DNA from: Nonlabens sp. Hel1_33_55
GTDB lineage: Bacteria; Bacteroidota; Bacteroidia; Flavobacteriales; Flavobacteriaceae
DNA length: 64,000 nucleotides
Direction: 5' to 3'
Assembly: GCF_900101765.1 (NCBI RefSeq)
Contig: NZ_LT627735.1
Span: 186,001-250,000 of the forward strand
Part shown: in pieces, positions 9,439 through 16,245 of the stretch
Position numbering within the stretch: position 1 is the first letter of the stretch
Layout of the letters: each line of letters opens with the position of its first letter
Notes under the pieces: model-generated
What the model saw: the letters and a program-made list of their open reading frames with translations, nothing else
Database searches by the model: none
What the model was told of the DNA's origin: nothing
Made by a program: the position numbers and the translations under genes

Positions 9439-10032
9439 ATGAAAAAAGTATTAGCAATTGCAGTAGTAGCTTTAGGATCCATAGGATTTGCACAAGCACA
9501 GGAAATTGATTTCGGTGTACAAGTTGGATACAATATCGCAAACCTTCAAGGCGATGACGTAGAAGATGTAGATGCACGTAATGGTATCAACATTGGGCTT
9601 ACAGGTGAGTATGAATTTGGTCCTAGTTTTGGACTTTTAGTGGGAGCTATATATTCTCAACAAGGTGCAGAAGGTAATGGTGTAACCTTAAAATTAGATT
9701 ATATCAATGTACCAGTACTTGCTAAATTTTATTTGGGCGGTTCTGGATTTTCAATTGATGCTGGACCACAAATAGGATTCAATGTTAAGGATGAAGTTGA
9801 AGTGGATAGAGGTATTTTCGAAGGATCAACTTCTGATTTTGATGCAGAATCTATTGACCTAAGCATTGGTGGCGGATTGACATATAAATTTAGAGAAGGA
9901 AGTACTCTGGAAGGATTATCATTAGGTGGTAGATACATGGTAGGTGTCTCTAATATCTATGAAGATAATGATACATTTAGTGACGATGTTACTAACCAAG
10001 TATTTTCAATCAACTTGGGATATAAGTTCTAG
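9439..10032 (+). CDS. Outer-membrane beta-barrel protein (porin family)
   Basis: A 197-residue secreted protein. The ATG at 9439 is chosen because it opens a standard signal peptide (MKKVLAIAVVALGSIGFAQA); the longer reading frame from 9382 would add an unlikely 19-residue leader. The mature part has alternating short strands, repeated glycine and aromatic residues (for example VGYNIAN, LVGAIYSQQG) and ends in the barrel signature NLGYKF. This is the small Bacteroidetes OmpA-like barrel type, function unknown. It is followed by its own terminator. Confidence 0.85.
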   Translation: MKKVLAIAVVALGSIGFAQAQEIDFGVQVGYNIANLQGDDVEDVDARNGINIGLTGEYEFGPSFGLLVGAIYSQQGAEGNGVTLKLDYINVPVLAKFYLGGSGFSIDAGPQIGFNVKDEVEVDRGIFEGSTSDFDAESIDLSIGGGLTYKFREGSTLEGLSLGGRYMVGVSNIYEDNDTFSDDVTNQVFSINLGYKF

Positions 10033-10056
10033 GTAAAAACTTAGATTAAAATCAAG

Positions 10057-10083
10057 CAGCCTCAATATTGAGGCTGTTTTTTT
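10057..10083 (+). terminator. Rho-independent terminator
   Basis: A perfect 20-base palindrome CAGCCTCAATATTGAGGCTG followed by seven T residues. Confidence 0.9.
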
Positions 10084-10146
10084 GTTTTCATATGTGAGTA
10101 TGTTCTTGTGCATAGTATATTCGACGTTTTAAAAACCAAACTATTC

Positions 10147-10752
10147 ATGAAAACAATTATCTCAACCGCTGTTCTATTGATGGCAGCACTTTTTTCTCAA
10201 GCACAATTCTCTGGAGGAGATGTCACAGTAGCGCCTCATATAGGTCTAGCATTAGGAACTTACAGTACTGATGACAACGTAACCTATAATTACCGTGAAG
10301 CACTAGCTGTGGGCGCCTCGCTTGATTATTACTTTAGCGACAGATGGAGCTTAAGATCTGGATTGTTTTATGCACCTATTGGAGCTGAAGATGATTTTGA
10401 TAACGTGGATAAATTGAATTATTTATCCATTCCAGTAAATGCTAATTGGCATTTTGGAAGTCGTCGTAACTGGTATTTGAATTTTGGTTTTTCTGCAAAA
10501 TTCTTGTTGAGTGCAAAAGGAGAGCTTTCCACAGGTGAAGAGATAGATCTTGAAAACTTTATCAAATCAACTGATTTTGGCTTGGATTTAGGTATAGGAT
10601 ATAGATTTAACGTGAACGAAAACTTTATGCTCTTTGGAGAAGTACAAGGATATGGAGGATTCATTGATGTATTAGACATTAATGATGTCGTTACTCCAGA
10701 ACTTAGAAACAGTTCATCAACCATCAATTTTGGCGCTATATTCAAGTTGTAA
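10147..10752 (+). CDS. Outer-membrane beta-barrel protein (porin family), second copy
   Basis: A 201-residue protein of the same general class as the preceding gene. The ATG at 10147 is preferred because it starts the signal peptide MKTIISTAVLLMAALFSQAQ; the upstream start at 10108 is not needed. The body shows amphipathic strands typical of an 8-stranded barrel (WSLRSGLFYAPIG, WYLNFGFSAKFLLS) and ends with INFGAIFKL. It is separated from its neighbour by a terminator, so the two are transcribed independently. Function is unknown. Confidence 0.85.
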   Translation: MKTIISTAVLLMAALFSQAQFSGGDVTVAPHIGLALGTYSTDDNVTYNYREALAVGASLDYYFSDRWSLRSGLFYAPIGAEDDFDNVDKLNYLSIPVNANWHFGSRRNWYLNFGFSAKFLLSAKGELSTGEEIDLENFIKSTDFGLDLGIGYRFNVNENFMLFGEVQGYGGFIDVLDINDVVTPELRNSSSTINFGAIFKL

Positions 10753-10774
10753 AGAACCAATTCTACCATTCAAG

Positions 10775-10801
10775 AGCCACAACAGGAGTTGTGGCTTTTT
10801 T
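10775..10801 (+). terminator. Rho-independent terminator
   Basis: AGCCACAAC and GTTGTGGCT pair around a 4-base loop, followed by a run of T residues. Confidence 0.88.
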
Positions 10802-10807
10802 TATTTT

Positions 10808-10823
10808 CGCTTTCGCGAAAGCG
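10808..10823. repeat. 16-bp dispersed palindrome, exact
   Basis: Intergenic, directly upstream of the aroQ promoter box. Confidence 0.95.
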
Positions 10824-10833
10824 TAATTACCAA

Positions 10834-10841
10834 TATCTTTC
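10834..10841 (+). promoter_or_regulatory. -7 promoter box of aroQ
   Basis: TATCTTTC, one mismatch to TAnnTTTG, ending 4 bases before the ATG; predicts a leaderless aroQ mRNA. Confidence 0.45.
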
Positions 10842-10845
10842 ATAA

Positions 10846-11277
10846 ATGAAATTACTTATAATAAATGGTCCCAACCTGAACTTGTTGGGAAAGCGCCAGC
10901 CAGAAATTTACGGGTCTACCACTTTTGAACAGTTTTTTGCAGATCTTCAATTTCATTTTCAAGAAATAGAGCTTGCAAGCTTCCAGTCGAATGTGGAAGG
11001 TGAGTTGATCAATAAACTGCACGAGGCACAAGAGGAAAACTTTGATGGTGTCATCATAAATCCTGGTGCGTACACACACACATCGCTAGCAATAGCAGAC
11101 GCAGTTTCATCCATTGAAACCGCCGTGGTTGAGGTTCATATTTCTAATGTGATGGATCGCGAAGAAATCAGACATATATCAATGATTTCAAAGAATGCTG
11201 CTGGAACGATTGCCGGATTTGGCCTGGATGGCTACAAACTAGCTATCCAATCTTTTTTGAACATGAGAGATAAATAA
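10846..11277 (+). CDS. aroQ: 3-dehydroquinate dehydratase, type II
   Basis: A 143-residue shikimate-pathway enzyme that converts 3-dehydroquinate to 3-dehydroshikimate. The type II signature is clear: NGPNLNLLGKRQPEIYG at the N-terminus, NPGAYTHTSLAIADA in the middle and EVHISN with the active-site histidine. Length is normal for the small dodecameric type II enzyme. It is a single gene between two terminators. Confidence 0.96.
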   Translation: MKLLIINGPNLNLLGKRQPEIYGSTTFEQFFADLQFHFQEIELASFQSNVEGELINKLHEAQEENFDGVIINPGAYTHTSLAIADAVSSIETAVVEVHISNVMDREEIRHISMISKNAAGTIAGFGLDGYKLAIQSFLNMRDK

Positions 11278-11298
11278 CCGAATTCAATTCCAAATAAA

Positions 11299-11333
11299 AA
11301 ACCCGCCTCAGTAAAAACTGAGACGGGTTTTTA
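11299..11333. terminator. Bidirectional terminator between aroQ and the TM2 gene
   Basis: AAACCCGCCTCAG pairs with CTGAGACGGGTTT (one mismatch), flanked by A and T runs, between convergent genes. Confidence 0.85.
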
Positions 11334-11350
11334 TGTTTCTAAAATCTTAT

Positions 11351-11704
11351 TTATAGACCAGGATATCTTCCAGTAATGATGTCTATACCATCAATGATCC
11401 AACCTACAAGGAAGAAACCACCAGTTAAGATAAATGCTAGATTCCAATACCATGGGCTACCGAGGAACCAACGGTGACCTGCCAAGAATCCTGTAATAGG
11501 AATAATCCACAGCACAAATGCGATGGTTTGATCTTCTGACCAGTCTACAGCAGCTGGTGAACTTAAAACAGTTTCGGTTTCTTCAATGTTAGTAGTAGCG
11601 TTAACTGTAGTTACAATATTACGTTCTACTGGAAACGATGCGTAGCTAAATGAGCCTGCAAGCATAAAGATGCTCATCAAGGCAAGAGTAAGTTTGAATT
11701 TCAT
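11351..11704 (-). CDS. TM2 domain-containing membrane protein
   Basis: A 117-residue protein with a signal peptide (about 1-22), a short linker and then two transmembrane helices in which the TM2 signature is visible: GHRWFLG between the helices and GGFFLVGWIIDGIDI in the second. TM2 proteins are small membrane proteins of unclear function, found widely in bacteria and animals. It stands alone, convergent with aroQ. Confidence 0.8.
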   Translation of the reverse strand: MKFKLTLALMSIFMLAGSFSYASFPVERNIVTTVNATTNIEETETVLSSPAAVDWSEDQTIAFVLWIIPITGFLAGHRWFLGSPWYWNLAFILTGGFFLVGWIIDGIDIITGRYPGL

Positions 11705-11749
11705 AAGCGATAGTTTTGTTAGTTATCTTTACCAAATATAGTTTTTTGC

Positions 11750-12631
11750 ATGCGCCTACTTTTCTTCTTTGTATTTTTTCTAACGTTTTTCCCAGTAATA
11801 GCCCAGCAACGTGTTGATTATGTAGGCCTACTAGCCTTGCAGGACAGCACCTTTATTTCCTATAAATTAGAGCTTGTAGAAACCGATGGGATTTTAAAAG
11901 GATTTTCTTATACAGATCTTAATGGACCCCATGAATCTAAGAATACTTTAGTAGGTAGGTACAATTCAAAGGATAATAAAATAGAATTCCGTGAGGTTGA
12001 TATCGTTTACACTAAATCACCTATCAAGGAGCTTGATTTCTGCTTTGTTTATTTTACAGGCAGTTTGCGCAATTTAAGAGGGAAAGCAACATTAGAGGGA
12101 AACTTCAAGAGTTATTATGACGATTTACAGCCATGTATCGATGGTAAATTGATCATGCAGGGTGAAGAAAAATTTACTCGAAAAACAGAAAAGATCACTA
12201 GCCGAGTTGAAAAAATGGATAAGATTCCAGACAGTGTAAAGCAACGAATTGCTAATAGTAAGTTCTTAAATTCTAGTGAGCGACAAGGATTAAAAGGTGG
12301 TGAGACCTTGAACGTCTTTTGGGAATCAAAAACAGCTTATCTAGAAATCTGGGATCCAGGAAAAGTCGATGGTGACGCGATGTCTATTGTTTTGAACGGA
12401 AAAGTGGTGAAAGAAAATTATGCACCGCTCAAGGCGAAAACTAAAATACCACTCACTTTCAACAAAGAGATCAACACTTTAGTGCTCAAAGCACTCTCAG
12501 AAGGTACTGATCCACCCAATACCGCCCAGATAAGAATCACAGACGGCAACGGAAAGGAAATAAGCATGCTTTCCAGCTTTAAAGTAGGTGAGCAGGTTAA
12601 GGTAGTTTTCTACCAGAAGGATTTAAAATAA
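11750..12631 (+). CDS. Secreted protein of unknown function
   Basis: A 293-residue protein with a signal peptide (MRLLFFFVFFLTFFPVIA-QQ). The first half contains strands such as YKLELVETDG and a paired cysteine region (ELDFCFVYFTG, DLQPCIDGK); the second half has a beta-sandwich-like segment (LEIWDPGKVDGDAMSIVLNG) that resembles domains binding or displaying surface structures, but I do not recognise a family. It is a single gene, divergent from the TM2 gene and followed by REP-like hairpins and a terminator. Confidence 0.75.
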   Translation: MRLLFFFVFFLTFFPVIAQQRVDYVGLLALQDSTFISYKLELVETDGILKGFSYTDLNGPHESKNTLVGRYNSKDNKIEFREVDIVYTKSPIKELDFCFVYFTGSLRNLRGKATLEGNFKSYYDDLQPCIDGKLIMQGEEKFTRKTEKITSRVEKMDKIPDSVKQRIANSKFLNSSERQGLKGGETLNVFWESKTAYLEIWDPGKVDGDAMSIVLNGKVVKENYAPLKAKTKIPLTFNKEINTLVLKALSEGTDPPNTAQIRITDGNGKEISMLSSFKVGEQVKVVFYQKDLK

Positions 12632-12640
12632 TTAAAATCC

Positions 12641-12768
12641 CTTGTCATGCTGAACTCGTTCCAGCATCTCCTCAAATGGAGTCCAATAGCCTAAGATTAA
12701 TTGCGTTTGAATTTAAAAAGTTCAAACTCAAATATTCATAAGACCCTGAAATAAATCCAGGGTGACAA
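12641..12768. repeat. Paired REP-like element (BIME-like)
   Basis: A hairpin starting TTGTCATGCTGA and closing with CAGCATCTC (12641-12670), about 70 bases of spacer, then the inverse hairpin AGACCCTGAAATAAAT closing in AGGGTGACAA (12741-12768). The two ends are inverted versions of one palindromic unit. The same layout recurs at 15422 and 25279. Confidence 0.8.
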
Positions 12769-12790
12769 AAGGAATTTCTCTTTAATAAAA

Positions 12791-12826
12791 AACGCCCAGA
12801 ATCCGCAAGGATCTGGGCGTTTTTAT
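12791..12826. terminator. Bidirectional terminator
   Basis: AACGCCCAGAATCC and GGATCTGGGCGTT pair around GCAA and are flanked by A and T runs between the convergent secreted-protein and lpdA genes. Confidence 0.88.
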
Positions 12827-12864
12827 TTTTATTACTTAAAGGTGAACAATCAGAAATCAAAAAC

Positions 12865-14256
12865 CTATAAGTGAATCACTTCACCATAAGCATCTGCAAC
12901 GGCTTCCATCACCGCTTCACTCATCGTTGGGTGTGGATGTACTGCTTTTAGTACTTCGTGACCTGTAGTTTCTAGTTTACGTCCTAAGACCGCTTCAGCG
13001 ATCATGTCCGTTACACCAGCGCCTATCATGTGACAGCCTAACCACTCGCCATACTTGGCATCAAAGATTACTTTGACAAAACCATCTTTCGCTCCAGAAG
13101 CACTTGCCTTACCTGATGCGCTAAATGGAAACTTACCAACTTTAATATCATAACCAGCTTCTTTAGCTTGCGCTTCAGTTAGACCTACACTGGCAATTTC
13201 TGGAGTAGAATAGGTACATCCTGGGATGTTGCCGTAATCCAATTTCTCCACGTGCATATCTGCTATTTTCTCAACGCATAATATTCCTTCTGCACTGGCA
13301 ACGTGAGCTAATGCTGGACCAGCAGTGATATCACCTATCGCGTAATAACCTGGAATGTTGGTTTGGTACCAGTCGTTGACTAATACTTTACCACGATCTG
13401 TAGAGATTCCTACTTCTTCCAGACCAATGTTTTTTATGTTGGTTTCAATACCAACGGCACTCAAAACAATATCTGCTTCGAGAGTTTCTTCTCCTTTTTT
13501 GGTTTTGACAGTAGCCTTCACGCCATCGCCGCTTGTATCAACTCCAGTGACCTCGCTAGAAGTCATGATATTGATTCCAGCTTTCTTAAAGCTACGTTCC
13601 ATTTGTTTGGATACATCAACATCTTCCACGGGAACGATTCGATCTAGGTATTCCACGATGGTCACTTCAGTTCCCATAGAATTGTAGAAATAGGCAAACT
13701 CAACGCCTATAGCCCCAGAACCTACGATGATCATTTTCTTAGGTTGCTTGTCAAGCGTCATCGCCTCACGATAGCCTATTACTTTCTTACCATCTTGTGG
13801 TAGAGAAGGCAGCGCTCTGGATTTTGCACCAGTTGCAATTATAATATGATTTGCCTCAACGGTAGATGTAGAATCATCCTCAGTTTTTACTTCAATTTTC
13901 TTTCCTTTCTTCAATGTTCCGTAACCCATGATCACGTCAATTTTGTTCTTTTTCATCAAGAACTGGACACCTTTGCTCATTCCATCGGCTACATCTCTAG
14001 AGCGCTTTACAACAGCTCCAAAATCTTTATCAGCACCTTCCACCTTCAATCCATAATCCTCTGCATGGTTCAGGTAATTAAAAACATCGGCACTTTTAAT
14101 AAGCGCTTTGGTAGGAATACAACCCCAATTCAAACACACACCACCTAGAGATTCCTTTTCCACGATCGCCACTTTCATTCCCAATTGGGAAGCGCGTATC
14201 GCAGTCACATAGCCACCAGGACCACTACCTAAAACGATCACATCATATTTACTCAT
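12865..14256 (-). CDS. lpdA: Dihydrolipoyl dehydrogenase (E3)
   Basis: A 463-residue FAD flavoprotein reoxidising lipoyl groups of pyruvate, 2-oxoglutarate and branched-chain dehydrogenase complexes. Visible motifs: FAD-binding GSGPGGYVTAI at residue 10, redox-active Cys41 and Cys46 in GGVCLNWGCIPTK, NAD-binding GSGAIGVEF, and the C-terminal catalytic HPHPTMSE (His442, Glu447). Complete and normal in length. It would serve the E1/E2 complex encoded at 41.7-45.2 kb, but is not adjacent to it. Confidence 0.96.
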   Translation of the reverse strand: MSKYDVIVLGSGPGGYVTAIRASQLGMKVAIVEKESLGGVCLNWGCIPTKALIKSADVFNYLNHAEDYGLKVEGADKDFGAVVKRSRDVADGMSKGVQFLMKKNKIDVIMGYGTLKKGKKIEVKTEDDSTSTVEANHIIIATGAKSRALPSLPQDGKKVIGYREAMTLDKQPKKMIIVGSGAIGVEFAYFYNSMGTEVTIVEYLDRIVPVEDVDVSKQMERSFKKAGINIMTSSEVTGVDTSGDGVKATVKTKKGEETLEADIVLSAVGIETNIKNIGLEEVGISTDRGKVLVNDWYQTNIPGYYAIGDITAGPALAHVASAEGILCVEKIADMHVEKLDYGNIPGCTYSTPEIASVGLTEAQAKEAGYDIKVGKFPFSASGKASASGAKDGFVKVIFDAKYGEWLGCHMIGAGVTDMIAEAVLGRKLETTGHEVLKAVHPHPTMSEAVMEAVADAYGEVIHL

Positions 14257-14308
14257 ATCTATCCATTTTTAAGAGACGTAAAAATATAGAATAAACGGGT
14301 AACGATTG

Positions 14309-14316
14309 TATTTTTG
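14309..14316 (+). promoter_or_regulatory. -7 promoter box of pyrD
   Basis: TATTTTTG, a full match to TAnnTTTG, ends 15 bases before the ATG at 14332. It overlaps the alternative TTG start at 14314 and so argues against that start. Confidence 0.5.
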
Positions 14317-14331
14317 ACCAACCCATTTGCC

Positions 14332-15414
14332 ATGTACAAATCCATCATCCGTCCACTTTTATTCCGCTTTGATCCAGAAGGCGTGCACCATTTTTCCTTC
14401 AAAGCCATAAAGTTTTTCAGCAAGGTGCCTGGTTTTAGTTCGCTTTCGCGAAAGCGTTACAAACTCCAACATCCTGCATTAAAAAGACATTTATTTGGAT
14501 TGGAATTCGATAATCCTGTGGGCATGGCCGCAGGATTCGACAAAGACGCCAAAGCATTTGCCGAATTCTCCAATTTAGGATTTGGCTTTATCGAAATAGG
14601 AACACTGACGCCAAAACCCCAAGAAGGCAACCCAAAAACACGACTTTTCAGGCTAAAAGAAGATGGTGCCATCGTTAACCGGATGGGCTTCAACAATGGT
14701 GGCGTAGATGCAGCAGTGGAGCGATTAAAGAAAAATCCACCGGTCACTGAGCGTAGCCGAAGTGAGCGCAGTCGAAGTGAGCGTAGCCGAAGTCACACGT
14801 TGATTGGAGGAAATATTGGAAAGAACAAAACCACGCCCAATGAAAATGCGGTCGATGACTATATCATCTGTTTCAAAAAACTGTTTGATCACGTGGATTA
14901 CTTCACAGTAAATGTGAGTTCGCCTAACACGCCAGGTTTACGCGAGCTACAAGATCGCAAACCACTCACGCATATTTTGCAGATCTTGCAAGATTTGAAC
15001 AACGCAAAACCGGTTCGCAAACCAATACTTCTCAAAATCGCTCCAGACCTGACAGATAATCAATTACTCGACATCATTGGAATCGTAGAGGATACAAAAA
15101 TCGACGGCGTCATCGCCTCAAACACAACCATCGAGCGCAAGGATTTAAAAAGTGATATCACACTTCAAAAAGAAGCTGGTGGCCTAAGCGGCGCACCACT
15201 TACAAATCGGGCAACTGAGGTGATTTCTTTCCTACACCAAAAAAGCAACGGCGCTTTTCCCATCATAGGAGTCGGCGGAATCATGAGCGCCCAAGACGCG
15301 ATTGATAAAATCAAAGCAGGAGCAAGTTTAGTACAACTCTACACTGGCTTTGTTTATGAAGGGCCAGCGTTGGTTCGTGATATTAATAGAGAGATTATCA
15401 AACAAGGATTGTAG
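14332..15414 (+). CDS. pyrD: Dihydroorotate dehydrogenase (quinone), class 2, with repeat-derived insertion
   Basis: A 360-residue membrane-associated flavoenzyme oxidising dihydroorotate to orotate with quinone. The class 2 N-terminal helices (residues 1-40), NPVGMAAGFDKD, NRMGFNN, GGNIGKNKTTPNENAVDDY and NVSSPNTPGLRELQ (catalytic serine) are all present. Between the helix AAVERLKK and the strand before GNIGKNK there is an extra ERSRS-ERSRS-ERSRS segment (about residues 140-155) encoded by three tandem 15-bp copies of a Bacteroidetes intergenic repeat. A palindrome copy encodes LSRKR near residue 38. Start ATG 14332 is chosen over a TTG at 14314. Confidence 0.95.
   Translation: MYKSIIRPLLFRFDPEGVHHFSFKAIKFFSKVPGFSSLSRKRYKLQHPALKRHLFGLEFDNPVGMAAGFDKDAKAFAEFSNLGFGFIEIGTLTPKPQEGNPKTRLFRLKEDGAIVNRMGFNNGGVDAAVERLKKNPPVTERSRSERSRSERSRSHTLIGGNIGKNKTTPNENAVDDYIICFKKLFDHVDYFTVNVSSPNTPGLRELQDRKPLTHILQILQDLNNAKPVRKPILLKIAPDLTDNQLLDIIGIVEDTKIDGVIASNTTIERKDLKSDITLQKEAGGLSGAPLTNRATEVISFLHQKSNGAFPIIGVGGIMSAQDAIDKIKAGASLVQLYTGFVYEGPALVRDINREIIKQGL
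14441..14456. repeat. 16-bp dispersed palindrome, exact
   Basis: Inside pyrD, read in the LSRKR frame, in the N-terminal membrane-association region. Confidence 0.95.
14747..14796 (+). repeat. Three tandem 15-bp repeat units inside pyrD
   Basis: Units of the form TGAGCGTAGCCGAAG repeat three times (the middle copy has GCAGTCGAAG) and close with TCAC, complementary to the GTCAC that opens the run. The unit belongs to the GAGCGTAGTCGA-type repeats seen between genes at 29449 and 41558. Confidence 0.9.
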
Positions 15415-15421
15415 GTCGTGA

Positions 15422-15613
15422 CTTGTCATGCCGCATTTATTGCGGCATCGGCTAGAATCGTACTCTTATAGATATGTTTGCAAGTAATTTCCACGGATGT
15501 CATCTTATTAAAATGATCCTGCAAGAACTAAAGAGACGCTGAAATAAATTCAGCGTGGCAGGGAAAAAAATAACACATATAATTGTCATGCTGAATTTAT
15601 TTCAGCATCTCCC
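15422..15613. repeat. REP-like hairpin cluster
   Basis: TTGTCATGCCGCA with its complement TGCGGCAT (15422-15449), the partner hairpin GACGCTGAAATAAATTCAGC (from 15535) ending in GTGGCA, then another copy TTGTCATGCTGA closing in CAGCATCTCC (15582-15612). This fills most of the 213-base gap between pyrD and the LysE gene. Confidence 0.8.
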
Positions 15614-15627
15614 AGAGATATACCCCA

Positions 15628-16245
15628 ATGCTAGAATCCTGTATCGCATTCTCACTAGCTGCATTTCTCCTTGCATTATCACCTGGACCAGATAACGTAT
15701 TTGTCCTCACACAATCGGTCGCACGCGGAGCGAGATATGGAATCGCCGTTGCTAGTGGACTCATCACAGGCTGTATTTTTCATACCTCAGTAGTTGCTCT
15801 GGGATTTGCCGTAATCCTGCGTGATAATGAGTGGTTGTTACTGCTTATTAAAATTGCTGGTGCGATCTATCTCCTGTTTTTGGCTTACAAAGTGTATCGT
15901 TCGAGCGATAAAATCAAATTGGATGAAAGCACTGTAAATCCAGACTCCTGGTGGAAGCTTTACAGAATCGGCATCACGATGAATCTGCTGAATCCAAAAG
16001 TGACCTTATTTTTTCTAGCCTTACTACCCCAATTTGTAGTTCCAGCAGCTATGGAAGAATGGATGCAGATATATATATTAGGCGGAATCTTTATGCTGGT
16101 ATCCTTGATTACTTTTTATACGATAGCTTTCTTAGGCGGCGGCGCTGCTAGATTCATTAGAAGCTCTAAATGGTTTGCGCCAGCCATGAAATGGATTCAG
16201 ATTATCGTTTTTGTTGGAATTGCGGTGGCGATATTTGTTATTTAG
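15628..16245 (+). CDS. LysE/RhtB family amino-acid exporter
   Basis: A 205-residue inner-membrane protein with about six transmembrane helices. The family signature SPGPDNVFVLTQSVARGARYG is seen in the first loop and NPKVTLFFLALLPQF after the central loop, as in LysE/RhtB threonine and homoserine exporters. The substrate is not deducible. Its stop overlaps the convergent secreted-protein gene by 4 bases. Confidence 0.9.
   Translation: MLESCIAFSLAAFLLALSPGPDNVFVLTQSVARGARYGIAVASGLITGCIFHTSVVALGFAVILRDNEWLLLLIKIAGAIYLLFLAYKVYRSSDKIKLDESTVNPDSWWKLYRIGITMNLLNPKVTLFFLALLPQFVVPAAMEEWMQIYILGGIFMLVSLITFYTIAFLGGGAARFIRSSKWFAPAMKWIQIIVFVGIAVAIFVI

Noticed and set aside
14314..14331. TTG start extending pyrD by 6 residues
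   Set aside because: It overlaps the -7 promoter box TATTTTTG; the ATG at 14332 fits class 2 enzymes better.
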